This document shows positions 4,062-10,672 of a DNA stretch of 10,672 nucleotides, in pieces. Each line of letters begins with the position of its first letter. Position 1 is the first letter of the stretch. This DNA is from Kiritimatiellia bacterium (GTDB lineage Bacteria > Verrucomicrobiota > Kiritimatiellia > RFP12 > UBA1067): contig CAAGNL010000347.1 in the NCBI GenBank assembly GCA_900771305.1, forward strand, positions 1 to 10,672, read 5' to 3'. Made by a program: the position numbers and the translations under genes. The notes under the pieces are model-generated. The model ran no database searches. It saw only the letters and a list, made by a program, of their open reading frames with translations, and was not told the DNA's origin.

Positions 4062-5774
4062 TCAATTCCTTGGCATTCCGCGCCTTTTTAGAAAATCGGA
4101 CAGGCAGACGAAGATAAAATAGAGAATTGTGCAGGGGAAGGCCGTGAGCTTGAAGCTCTGCAGCGTAATGTGCCCCAGGCCTACGCCCATCGCCGTGAGA
4201 ACCAGGACCGCCAGCGCGGTGAGCGACAGCCCGAAGGCCAATCTGGAGCGGAGATTCGCTCCCGGCTTCGCATCGACCCGAGACGCCATGGAAGACAGTT
4301 CCGCCTCCGCCAGCTCGGCGACACGGGCCTCAACTGCGTCGACGGCACTGCGCGTCTCCTCCGGCACCGTCCCCCGCGCGCCCAGCAGAAAGGCGAAGAC
4401 GGGATAGGAAATCCCCGCCAACAGGAACGTCGGCAAGGGCAGGAAGAACGGATGCATCCAGTGTCCGAGCGCGCCGCAGAGGGCGAATGCGGACGACAGC
4501 CCCCAGGCGAGCAGTCCCGCGGGGTTCACCGCGCGTCCCCGATAGAGGTTCCAGTGCCGAACGAGACCGATTTTCGGGAAGATCCAGTGCTCGACCAGGC
4601 AGATCGCCCCCACGGGCGGCACAATCAGCGCCGCGATGTTCGCCACCCAGTCGATTCGCATCACGGCAGGGAAACAGGCACAGACCGCGATGATCGAGCC
4701 CACAAAGAACGACAGCCTACGCAGCGACCATTTCGGGAAGAAGGTCGCGAACGACAACGCGGCCCGGTAGATGTTCGGCGTCGCGGTCGTCCATCCCGCC
4801 ACAATGACCGCACAAAGGCCCGTGCCCCCCAGAATGACCGCCGTCACCGCACCAGGATCCAGCTCCGTGAGTCCCTTCTTCAGGACCAGCGCGGCCGCAC
4901 CACCCATCACGCCCGCACACACCCAGGCGAAGAAGTGACCGAGATACATGCCGAAGAGTCCCACCCAACCATAGGCGCGCTTCTTGGCGAAACGGAAGAT
5001 GGACATGTCATTGAGTCCCAGATGGTAGACAAAGCCACACATCCACGCGAACATCGCCACGTGCACCCACGTCAGATGCACGCCCCCTTCCGGGACCTCG
5101 CCGTTGAAGATGTGGGCGTTCAGCAGCCGCAGGAATCCGCCGGGGCCATCAATGGGGCCAAACCCCGTCTGCTGCTGCACGAGCGGCACGGCGACCACCG
5201 CGCCGCAGAGGAAGACCGTCACCATCCACGGCACGCAGAGCGACGAGAACTTCACCACCCCCTTGAATCCGAACGCCGCCACGAAGACGGTTACGAGCGT
5301 CAACGCGAGCGTGATCGCCACACAGGCCCCGCTCGTCGGATACCAGTTGAGCTGTACAGGCAGCCCCGCCACTTCCTTGAGCGACGTCGCCGAAATCGCC
5401 AGCATGGAGGACGCCCAGACGATCGAGATCACCCCCCAGGTCAGATTGTAGATGCGCTGGAACCATGGTCCCATCACCTGCCGCAGATAGGCGAAGAGCG
5501 TCAACCGCGTATCGACCGCAATAGGCGCGGTGATCAATGCGTATGACGAGGCCGCGCTGCGGTTTCCGACGAAAAGCCCGACCAGCAGCTCGGACGCCTT
5601 GACGCCCCACGTCACCAGCAGCGCGCCAATGACGAATTCCGTCGCCGCGATGTGCTCCCCGCCATAGATGCCCAGAAAGCTTCCAATACCCGCCAGCGCC
5701 CCCTTCGGCACCGGACGCTCCTCTGCGGGAACCGCCCGCGCACGGCGTTCAATCTCGTTCACGTCCACCATCAT
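4062..5774 (-). CDS. NCS1-type purine/cytosine permease-like transporter
   Basis: The 570-residue integral membrane protein has about 12 helices in the core (residues ~26-466) and two more at the C-terminus (~510-560). Features matching the nucleobase:cation symporter-1 family (Cytosine/purine permease fold) are the glycine-rich first helices (GSFLGIYGGEH, 31-41; GLFVGN, 66-71), the central MCGFVYHLGLNDMSIFRFA region (245-263) and GWTTATPNIYRA (327-338), where NCS1 proteins carry a conserved W/T-T-P-N-x-Y motif. It would import a purine, pyrimidine or related base with Na+ or H+ into the cytoplasm; the substrate cannot be read off. An alanine/glutamate-rich soluble segment (~470-508) precedes the last two helices and makes the protein longer than usual (~450-500). 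Start: GGTGGAG sits just before tandem ATGs at 5774 and 5771, either usable. It follows the SGNH-GH16 gene by 48 bases, so co-transcription is likely. Confidence 0.8.
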   Translation of the reverse strand: MMVDVNEIERRARAVPAEERPVPKGALAGIGSFLGIYGGEHIAATEFVIGALLVTWGVKASELLVGLFVGNRSAASSYALITAPIAVDTRLTLFAYLRQVMGPWFQRIYNLTWGVISIVWASSMLAISATSLKEVAGLPVQLNWYPTSGACVAITLALTLVTVFVAAFGFKGVVKFSSLCVPWMVTVFLCGAVVAVPLVQQQTGFGPIDGPGGFLRLLNAHIFNGEVPEGGVHLTWVHVAMFAWMCGFVYHLGLNDMSIFRFAKKRAYGWVGLFGMYLGHFFAWVCAGVMGGAAALVLKKGLTELDPGAVTAVILGGTGLCAVIVAGWTTATPNIYRAALSFATFFPKWSLRRLSFFVGSIIAVCACFPAVMRIDWVANIAALIVPPVGAICLVEHWIFPKIGLVRHWNLYRGRAVNPAGLLAWGLSSAFALCGALGHWMHPFFLPLPTFLLAGISYPVFAFLLGARGTVPEETRSAVDAVEARVAELAEAELSSMASRVDAKPGANLRSRLAFGLSLTALAVLVLTAMGVGLGHITLQSFKLTAFPCTILYFIFVCLSDFLKRRGMPRN

Positions 5775-5805
5775 GTCTCCACCGTCCTGGACCTGATGCT
5801 CCCGC

Positions 5806-5820
5806 AGGGGGCTTGCCCCT
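5806..5820. other. Small intercistronic GC hairpin
   Basis: AGGGG (5806-5810) and CCCCT (5816-5820) form a 5-bp stem with a GCTTG loop, two bases beyond the SGNH-GH16 stop codon and within the 48-base gap before the transporter. It has no T tract on the minus strand. It might stabilise the 3' end of a processed transcript or simply reflect high GC. Confidence 0.3.
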
Positions 5821-5822
5821 CG

Positions 5823-7928
5823 TCACTCGTACGTCCGCTCGAACTTCGGATTCTGCCAAAGACGGACCCAGTCGATCCAGTAGTCGATCGGGAATGCGTC
5901 CTGCTCCGTCAGTTCGAAGCCCTTCGGGCACCACCCGTGCCCCGGCGTGAAGATCTCGTTGTTGAAGATGATGCCCTCCGGGTCGTGGAAACCGCCCATC
6001 CCCGGAATCACCTTCGTGTCGAAGTCGTGCACCTCGTCGATCGGGCAGCGGTAGTAGGGCTGGTCGTCAACGTAGAAGATCATCTCGCGCGGGTTCCACT
6101 CGAAGCCGTACACGTGGAACTCGTCGTTGATGGTCGCCTCGTCGAACTTGAATCCACGCGACGGCAGGCCCTCGCCGCCCGGCAGCATCGTGTGCTTGCC
6201 GCCGCCCCACTTGTGGATGTTCGCGACGACGGTGTTGGGATTCGAGAAGACCTCGAAGATGTCCGTCTCGGCCATCCACGGCACCGTGCGGTACTTCTGC
6301 GCGCTCTGCATCCAGAAACTCGGCCAGGCGCCGTGGCGGAACGGCATGCGCGCCCGCATTTCCAGGTAGCCATACTTGAAGACCATCGTGTCGAGCGTGC
6401 TCACGCCTTCGGACAGCATGAACTTCTTGTCCGTCCGGCCCGAAAGATGAACCTGCATGTGCAGACAGCCGTTCTCGACACGCGCCGTCCGCGTGTCGTT
6501 CGAGTAGACGCAGTCTTTGCCGTACATCGTCCGACGGAACCGCCACTTCTTCAGGTCAAGCGCCGTGCCGTTGAATTCGTCGCTCCAGACGAGCTGGCGG
6601 TCCGACCGCATCGGGCCCGGCCCCTCATGGCCGCGGAAGAGCTCCATCAGCGCGTCGGCGAAGTACGACATGCCCTGCGCGTTCGGATGGTTGATCTCGT
6701 TCACCAGGAGCGTCTGATAGGGAATGCCCTGGCGGTAGAGACGCCCCCAGCGCAGCGAGGCGTCCGCGAGCGCGACGTTGTTGCGTCCGGCCCAGGCGCG
6801 AAGCACCTTCACGTATGGACGCGGATCCTCCACCGTCGCCGTCGGATCGGCCAGGCCCATCCAGTCCGCGCGGACATAGTGCGGCGTCAGCACGCAGAGC
6901 TCGGAACCGTGCGCCTTGAAGTCCGCCAGAATCTGGTCGTAGCGCGTCTTCAGCGCATCATGCGTCTTGAGGAACGAGTCGTTCACGAACTCCATCACCA
7001 CGAGATCGGCCTTTACGCCGAGCACCTTCTCCTGGTAGTTGTATGGGCTCCCCGAGGGCGCCTTTGCCACGTCGCGGAAGGTATCGGAGTTGCGTCCGCC
7101 CCAGCCGTTGCTGACGAGCTTGATGTCGGATTTCGGATACCGCGCCCGCAGACGCCTGATGAACTGCCCCTGCCAGCGGTCCGCCTCCGGCAGATAGCCG
7201 CCGTTGGTGACGCTGTCGCCCCAGGCGAGCACCGTCACGGGCTCGCCCTTCTCAAGCTTCGCCCAGGTCTTCGGCAGCAGACGCTCGGCGACGGACGGCC
7301 CCCACACCGGCGCCTCGGGATAGGCGGGCTCCTGCACGCGGTAGAGGTTGCGCGGCGCCAGCCTTTCGGTTCGACCGTCCAGCCACAGCGTCGCGAGCAG
7401 CTTCTCACCGTCCGCCGCAGCCGGCAGAACAGGATTCGAGGCCTTCGGCGTACCGGTCCGGAGAGCCAGCTTGCCCTCCGCCGTGCGGACGATGCGGTCC
7501 AGCCGCTGCGGACGATAGGTGTAATCCACGAGAACCGTCTCGTCCGCGCCGATGCGCCCGCCCGCAAGACGCGCCACGCATGCCCAGTCCTTCTCGAGCT
7601 CGTAGTCCTTCCCCGCCTCGAGGAGTGTGCCGTCTGCCTTCTTCACAACGACGGAATTCGGCAACAGTGCGCCCTGCACGGAACATTCATAGGCGATCAG
7701 AGCCGCCAAGCGCCGCCCCCGCTGCCAGTGACCGCACGTCCAGCCCTTCGCCGGCTTCTCGGGAAGGTTCGCCAGCTTCTCGCCGACAACCGTCACCAGA
7801 TCCACCGCCGGAACGGCGATGGCTTCTGCCCCCTCCTTGATCCGCCACGGATCCACCGTGTCCAGCTCGACGGCCTGCACGCACATGGCAAGACCAAGAC
7901 ACCCCGCGAGAAACAGCCTCTGATTCAT
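5823..7928 (-). CDS. Secreted SGNH/GDSL esterase - GH16 glycoside hydrolase fusion
   Basis: The 701-residue protein starts with a Sec signal peptide (MNQRLFLAGCLGLAMCVQA, 1-19), followed by a ~200-residue N-terminal region I do not recognise. An SGNH hydrolase domain (~231-429) has block I GDSVTNGG (nucleophile S239), block II GWGGRNSD (G275), block III VNDS (N316) and block V NEINHPN (H414). A GH16 domain (~445-691) follows, with SDEFNG, YGYLEMRARMPFRHGAWPSF and the catalytic ETDIFE (nucleophile E554, D556, acid/base E559). GH16 enzymes cut beta-1,3/1,4-glucans or galactans (laminarin, agar, carrageenan). The SGNH part probably removes acyl esters. Block V has Glu at -3 from His where Asp is usual. 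In-frame ATG 7940 and TTG 7946 (the latter overlapping the upstream stop) are alternative starts. 7928 is preferred for its clean signal peptide and upstream AGGGA, though spacing is short. Confidence 0.88.
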   Translation of the reverse strand: MNQRLFLAGCLGLAMCVQAVELDTVDPWRIKEGAEAIAVPAVDLVTVVGEKLANLPEKPAKGWTCGHWQRGRRLAALIAYECSVQGALLPNSVVVKKADGTLLEAGKDYELEKDWACVARLAGGRIGADETVLVDYTYRPQRLDRIVRTAEGKLALRTGTPKASNPVLPAAADGEKLLATLWLDGRTERLAPRNLYRVQEPAYPEAPVWGPSVAERLLPKTWAKLEKGEPVTVLAWGDSVTNGGYLPEADRWQGQFIRRLRARYPKSDIKLVSNGWGGRNSDTFRDVAKAPSGSPYNYQEKVLGVKADLVVMEFVNDSFLKTHDALKTRYDQILADFKAHGSELCVLTPHYVRADWMGLADPTATVEDPRPYVKVLRAWAGRNNVALADASLRWGRLYRQGIPYQTLLVNEINHPNAQGMSYFADALMELFRGHEGPGPMRSDRQLVWSDEFNGTALDLKKWRFRRTMYGKDCVYSNDTRTARVENGCLHMQVHLSGRTDKKFMLSEGVSTLDTMVFKYGYLEMRARMPFRHGAWPSFWMQSAQKYRTVPWMAETDIFEVFSNPNTVVANIHKWGGGKHTMLPGGEGLPSRGFKFDEATINDEFHVYGFEWNPREMIFYVDDQPYYRCPIDEVHDFDTKVIPGMGGFHDPEGIIFNNEIFTPGHGWCPKGFELTEQDAFPIDYWIDWVRLWQNPKFERTYE

Positions 7929-7942
7929 CTTTCCCTGCATAT

Positions 7943-9397
7943 TCAAAGAACCTTAATTGGATTTGACCACAATGAAATTCCGCACTTGCCGAAGCATTCG
8001 CGCGGCGTCGCCGTGAAGACGACGTCTTTCCCGACTGGCAGATCCTTGAGCGAGACGAGCCAGTCGGTCGGACGGTTCGCCTCCTCGACCGGCAGCGAGA
8101 AGCCTGCCGCGAAGACCTTGCCGGACACGACCGTCTTGCCCTCGCACATGGCCGCCACGTCGTATGTGAACACACGGCAGCCGTTGACCGCTTCCGCATT
8201 CGGTATCGTCACGCGCACGCATGGTTCGCCCTTCCGCGCCTTGCTTTCGAGCGCGCAGCCCTTCGGACAGATTTCGACCTTGAGCGCCGCGCCCGACGCG
8301 AACTGCGGCGCCGAGCGCGTGGCGGCACGCGCCTTCGGGTCGAACGTCTTGTCCGCCACCGGCACCGGCACGTACCAGGCGGGGCCAATGTCACGATCGT
8401 AGACGGACGAACGGCGGTGGACCATCAGGTGCCGATCGAAGACCTCCACATAGAGGAAGCAGCCGCCATCCGGATCGCCCCCCCACGCCGCCACTGCGTC
8501 ATTCAGCGGGGCCATCAGATTCTTCTTGGAGCTCGGATGCCAGAAGGCGGAGCAGTTGTCGTAGCCGAACTGGAGTCCGCCCTCGTGCAGACAGCCCGCG
8601 CCGATCGACGTGAACGCCCCCTGCCAGACGGCCCGTTCATCGGCGACCGAGCAATGGGAATGCCCCGAAAACGCCACGGCGTTCGGGAACGGCGACAGCG
8701 CCCGGACGGACTGTCCGCGGTCATTTCCGCAGGCATAGGCACCATGGCAGGTGTTGTTCGGATGTTCGTGCTGGCCGAAGAAGAACGGCTTTGTCGGATC
8801 GAACTCATTGCCATGCGCCTTCATGAAGCCTTCGAGATCCGGCTTGAACGTCGGCCACTGTGCGCCGATGAAGGTGTACCCCTTCACCTCCTTGCGCCAG
8901 ACCGGGGCCCATTCCTCGTCGAAGAGGCGCTTCCAGGTACGGGCCGCGTTGTCTGAATAGAACAGCCAGTTCTTGCGCTTGTTCTCCTCGGTCTGCCGGG
9001 CGAGCCCCATCTCCCAGGCGTCGTGGTTGCCGGTCGAGATCATCAGCTCGACGGTGCGTCCCGACTTCGGGAACACCTTGTACCAGATATTGGCGAACGC
9101 CTCCATCTGGTAGATCTGTCCCGTATGCGCCACGTCGCCGCAGCACAGCACGGCATCGATGCCCCGGGCGTCCAGCCAGCGCAGAGCCGTTTCAAGCCGC
9201 TGCGGCGCCTCCTTGCGTCCGCCGATATGCACATCGGTGATCACGCCGAAACGCAGCCGCGGCGTCTCGGCCGCCCACACCGCACGCGGCACGAGGACGC
9301 CGCCGAGCGTGGCGAGTCCGCCTCCCAGAAAGGCGCGGCGGGTGACGTTGGGAGCAGAGAGCTTGGTGCTGAGAGCTTGGTGCTTGGTGCTTGGCAT
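7943..9397 (-). CDS. Tat-exported calcineurin-like metallophosphoesterase
   Basis: This is a 484-residue protein. The N-terminus carries a twin-arginine signal (TRRAFLGGGLATLGG, ~19-33, cleavage near AVWA-AE), so it is probably exported folded. The two-metal phosphoesterase signature is complete and ordered: TDVH (D55, H57), CGDVAH (G87-D88, H91), GNHD (123-126), GQHEH (208-212) and SGHSH (244-248). The C-terminal ~200 residues hold a beta-rich domain with FRVSL-like strands that I cannot name. Possible substrates are phosphodiesters, nucleotides or phosphorylated glycans. The start at ATG 9397 has AAGGAG nine bases upstream (9407-9412). A longer open frame to 9499 lacks a ribosome-binding site and overlaps the preceding ORF. 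Residues 2-16 (PSTKHQALSTKLSAP) come from a short DNA repeat. The stop at 7943 lies 14 bases before the preferred start of the SGNH-GH16 gene, so the two are probably co-translated. Confidence 0.88.
   Translation of the reverse strand: MPSTKHQALSTKLSAPNVTRRAFLGGGLATLGGVLVPRAVWAAETPRLRFGVITDVHIGGRKEAPQRLETALRWLDARGIDAVLCCGDVAHTGQIYQMEAFANIWYKVFPKSGRTVELMISTGNHDAWEMGLARQTEENKRKNWLFYSDNAARTWKRLFDEEWAPVWRKEVKGYTFIGAQWPTFKPDLEGFMKAHGNEFDPTKPFFFGQHEHPNNTCHGAYACGNDRGQSVRALSPFPNAVAFSGHSHCSVADERAVWQGAFTSIGAGCLHEGGLQFGYDNCSAFWHPSSKKNLMAPLNDAVAAWGGDPDGGCFLYVEVFDRHLMVHRRSSVYDRDIGPAWYVPVPVADKTFDPKARAATRSAPQFASGAALKVEICPKGCALESKARKGEPCVRVTIPNAEAVNGCRVFTYDVAAMCEGKTVVSGKVFAAGFSLPVEEANRPTDWLVSLKDLPVGKDVVFTATPRECFGKCGISLWSNPIKVL
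9357..9394. repeat. 14-bp and 7-bp tandem repeats at the start of the phosphoesterase gene
   Basis: GAGAGCTTGGTGCT occurs twice in direct tandem (9357-9370, 9371-9384) and is followed by a 7-base period, CTTGGTG, up to 9394. The array begins immediately after the phosphoesterase ATG (9397-9395 on the minus strand) and is translated as a 12-residue insert rich in S, T, K and L ahead of the Tat signal. Total length is under 40 bases, with no spacers, so it is not CRISPR. Confidence 0.75.
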
Positions 9398-9452
9398 CAG
9401 AGAGATCTCCTTAACGAACGATGATCGAGAGTCCGCCACCCGACATCCGCAG

Positions 9453-9605
9453 TCAGAGCTTGCCGTCGGAGAAGACAAACTTGCCCTGCGGCGTATCATC
9501 GCCTTCAGGCGCGGGAGCGAACGTCCAGTGCGCGATCGGCGTGGGCAATTCGGCGAAAAGCGTACCGATGCACGTCAAAAATGCAGAACGAACAAAATGT
9601 TTCAT
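9453..9605 (-). CDS. Truncated secreted LamG-like ORF (50 residues)
   Basis: This small ORF starts at ATG 9605 with a signal peptide (MKHFVRSAFLTCIGTLFA, 1-18) and continues PIAHWTFAPAPEGDDTPQGK to a stop at 9453. The AHWTF-type start after a signal peptide is typical of secreted concanavalin/LamG-like domains, which run to ~200 residues. Only the first beta-strand and loop are present, so the gene is probably a 5' remnant, or a very short secreted peptide. There is no long frame downstream that resumes a LamG domain before the phosphoesterase start, 55 bases further. A candidate promoter sits directly at the ATG (9612-9641), which would make the transcript nearly leaderless. AAGG lies one base before the ATG, too close for normal Shine-Dalgarno use. 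Confidence 0.45.
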   Translation of the reverse strand: MKHFVRSAFLTCIGTLFAELPTPIAHWTFAPAPEGDDTPQGKFVFSDGKL

Positions 9606-9611
9606 GCCTTA

Positions 9612-9641
9612 ATTTTAGCAGAAAACACCCTGAAGAAACAA
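9612..9641 (-). promoter_or_regulatory. Candidate promoter for the exported-hydrolase genes
   Basis: On the minus strand TTGTTT (9641-9636) and TAAAAT (9617-9612) are separated by 18 bases, and TG precedes the -10 one base away (TGCTAAAAT, an extended -10). The predicted transcription start falls on or next to the ATG at 9605. It could transcribe the truncated ORF, the phosphoesterase, the SGNH-GH16 gene and the transporter as one unit. It is the best promoter-like sequence on the minus strand between 9606 and 9733; nothing else in that 128-base stretch looks functional. Confidence 0.45.
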
Positions 9642-9733
9642 TGGCAAAATCACAGGGGAGGCACCCTGTCGGTCGGACTGGCCGAACTGCGCCGAGGATC
9701 CCACACTCGTCGATGGGTGTCAAGAGACGCCCT

Positions 9734-9952
9734 TTAGCGGAACGACAGCGCGGGCCAGGTGGATGGCTGGTCGTGTACGCCCGAAGAGGCCTCACCTTCC
9801 GGCGAACAAACGAACAGATTCAGGCCAAAGCGGACACCTGCTTCGGGGCGAATCGGCGCGATGAACCGACGCGGGAAGACGATTTCCCAGACGCCCTCGG
9901 CCAACGTCGCCTTCACCTCCCGCGCCACCGCAAGAAGAATCACTCCCAGCAT
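9734..9952 (-). CDS. Small ORF with CBM9/DOMON-like C-terminal fragment, probable deletion remnant
   Basis: The 72-residue ORF starts at ATG 9952 with GGAGG (9959-9963) six bases upstream, just beyond the stop of the activase gene. Residues 1-10 (MLGVILLAVA) are hydrophobic like the core of a signal peptide but lack a basic N-terminus. The rest reads EGVWEIVFPRRFIAP, then GVRFGLNLFVCSPEGEASS, then STWPALSF. W-E-x-x-FP, followed by P-x-x-G-x-x-FGLN, is the end of family-9-like carbohydrate-binding (DOMON-type) domains, which usually need 170-200 residues. The first two-thirds are missing, so the start of a gene appears joined to the end of the domain by an internal deletion. Whether a stable product forms is doubtful. 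Alternatively it is a short genuine protein. It lies 13 bases after the activase, so translation may be coupled. Confidence 0.45.
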   Translation of the reverse strand: MLGVILLAVAREVKATLAEGVWEIVFPRRFIAPIRPEAGVRFGLNLFVCSPEGEASSGVHDQPSTWPALSFR

Positions 9953-9965
9953 ACCGTTCCTCCAA

Positions 9966-10672
9966 TCAGCTCTTCGGCGGCGCCGGCGGCGGCATCGTGT
10001 CGGGCATGCCGAGCGCCAGATACTTGGCGCGCGCATAGTCGTGGTACTCCAGCTCGACGACCTGCTTGTCGTCGATGCCGAGTTTTCGCAGATAGGCGCG
10101 GCGCGCCGCGATGTCGGCACCGTCCGTCAACGCGGGCACAACGAGGCAGCGAACCTCGAGCTTCACCTTCTTGGAGACGAGGTATTCAAGGTTCTTCCGG
10201 ATGATCTTGTTCGAGACGCCCGTGCACTTCTGGTGCAGCGCGTTGTCGTGGGCCTTGTAGTCGGGCAGCCACATGTCCGTGACCGGCAGCATCTTCTCGA
10301 TCGCGGCGGGAGGCGCATAGAGCGAGGTGTCCAGACAGGTCTGAAGGCCTGCGGCCTTGAACCGCGAGAAGAGCTCGAAGGCCCATTCCCAGAAGAAGAG
10401 CGGCTCGCCGCCCGAGAGCGTCACGCCGCCGCCCGAACGGTCGTAGAACGCCTTGTCCTCCAAAGCCTTCTCGACGATCTGGTCAATGGCCATCGGCTTG
10501 CCGTAGATCTTGAACGCGCCCGTCGGACACGTTGCCTCGTCCATCCGGCACTTCTGGCAGTGCTGGCACTTGTGCTGGAAGCGCGCGATCTGCTGTTCCG
10601 TGGCGATCGACTCGGGATTGTGGCACCACAGGCACTTCAGCGGACACCCCTTCACGAAAAAGGTTGTACGCA
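9966..10672 (-). CDS. Radical SAM glycyl-radical-enzyme activating protein (5' end outside window)
   Basis: This is a PflA-type activase that abstracts a hydrogen from a glycine of its partner enzyme using S-adenosylmethionine and a [4Fe-4S] cluster in the anaerobic cytoplasm. The frame is open to the right edge and begins RTTFFVKGCPLKCLWCHNPE, so the true start lies beyond the window. The in-frame GTG at 10655 is internal. Numbered from that GTG, the radical-SAM triad is C4-x3-C8-x2-C11. A second, auxiliary iron-sulfur motif is C30, C33, C36 and C43 before PTGA. GGGVTLSGGEP (75-85) binds S-adenosylmethionine, and DTSLYAPP (109-116) matches the usual DTSG/DTCG strand. One auxiliary cysteine set, where many such activases have two, suggests a small-type activase. 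The tail ends in a short proline-rich stretch. The partner glycyl-radical enzyme is not in the window and is probably upstream on the same strand. Confidence 0.85.
   Translation of the reverse strand, partial: RTTFFVKGCPLKCLWCHNPESIATEQQIARFQHKCQHCQKCRMDEATCPTGAFKIYGKPMAIDQIVEKALEDKAFYDRSGGGVTLSGGEPLFFWEWAFELFSRFKAAGLQTCLDTSLYAPPAAIEKMLPVTDMWLPDYKAHDNALHQKCTGVSNKIIRKNLEYLVSKKVKLEVRCLVVPALTDGADIAARRAYLRKLGIDDKQVVELEYHDYARAKYLALGMPDTMPPPAPPKS

Noticed and set aside
4170..5546. Plus-strand open frame of 458 codons opposite the transporter
   Set aside because: Composition is dominated by R, H, E and Q, with no ribosome-binding site, and it mirrors the codons of the membrane protein.
5652..8402. 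Very long plus-strand open frame (916 codons) opposite the SGNH-GH16 and phosphoesterase genes
   Set aside because: Translation is arginine-, histidine- and proline-rich without domains, and it is antisense to two genes with full catalytic motifs. High GC explains the lack of stops.
9357..9394. CRISPR or insertion-sequence end
   Set aside because: The units are 7-14 bases with no spacers, no inverted partner and no transposase nearby.
9398..9499. Longer N-terminus for the phosphoesterase
   Set aside because: The extra 34 codons overlap the preceding ORF in another frame, have no ribosome-binding site, and would put the Tat signal too far from the N-terminus.
1..10672. tRNA, rRNA, riboswitch or replication origin
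   Set aside because: No cloverleaf with CCA-type end, rRNA signature, known riboswitch core or DnaA-box cluster was seen on either strand by reading; a covariance-model scan was not possible.

Overview
The window looks like a chromosomal segment from a GC-rich, polysaccharide-degrading anaerobe. A member of the Verrucomicrobiota/Kiritimatiellota-Lentisphaerota group, or a similar gut or sediment bacterium, fits best, but this is an inference from gene content: Tat and Sec exported hydrolases, GH16, a CBM9-like remnant and a glycyl-radical activase. No rRNA or tRNA gene is visible to fix the taxonomy.

Layout: two blocks converge near base 3850. The left block (3-3857, plus strand) is an accessory region. 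It holds the C-terminal part of an AAA ATPase (3-881). Next is a tight operon with its own -10 box and ATGA start/stop overlaps: DUF3791-like (970-1188), DUF3990-like (1185-1685), a small third gene (1682-1945) and a zinc-ribbon gene (1942-2079) whose second half continues in the -1 frame to 2288. A strong hairpin (2350-2390) closes this unit. A second unit follows: an unrecognised small gene (2451-2734) that changes frame inside a long hairpin, a Sel1-repeat protein (2731-3417) joined to it by ATGA, and a small ORF (3421-) that runs into the C-terminal remnant of a RecG-like/AlbA_2 ATP-binding protein with six 21-nt repeats. This block is A+T-richer than the right one in the stretches I counted and carries three frame breaks, which suggests horizontally acquired, partly decayed DNA.

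The right block (3858-10672, all minus strand, read from high to low coordinates) starts with a radical-SAM glycyl-radical-enzyme activase that runs off the right edge. It continues with two small ORFs that look like remnants of secreted carbohydrate-binding proteins (CBM9-like 9734-9952, LamG-like 9453-9605), a Tat-exported calcineurin-type phosphoesterase (7943-9397), a secreted SGNH-esterase/GH16 fusion (5823-7928), an NCS1-type nucleobase transporter (4062-5774) and the last ~65 codons of a glycerophosphodiester-phosphodiesterase-like gene (3858-4061).

How they work together: the DUF3791/DUF3990 operon has the shape of a toxin-antitoxin or defence cassette built around a possible ADP-ribosyltransferase fold. 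The secreted enzymes on the minus strand plausibly trim esterified or phosphorylated polysaccharide outside the cytoplasm, with a nucleobase-type importer alongside. Both statements are inference. The most notable items are the four-gene overlapping operon with its frame-split zinc-ribbon gene, the long hairpin exactly at a frame break in 2451-2734, and the SGNH-GH16 fusion.
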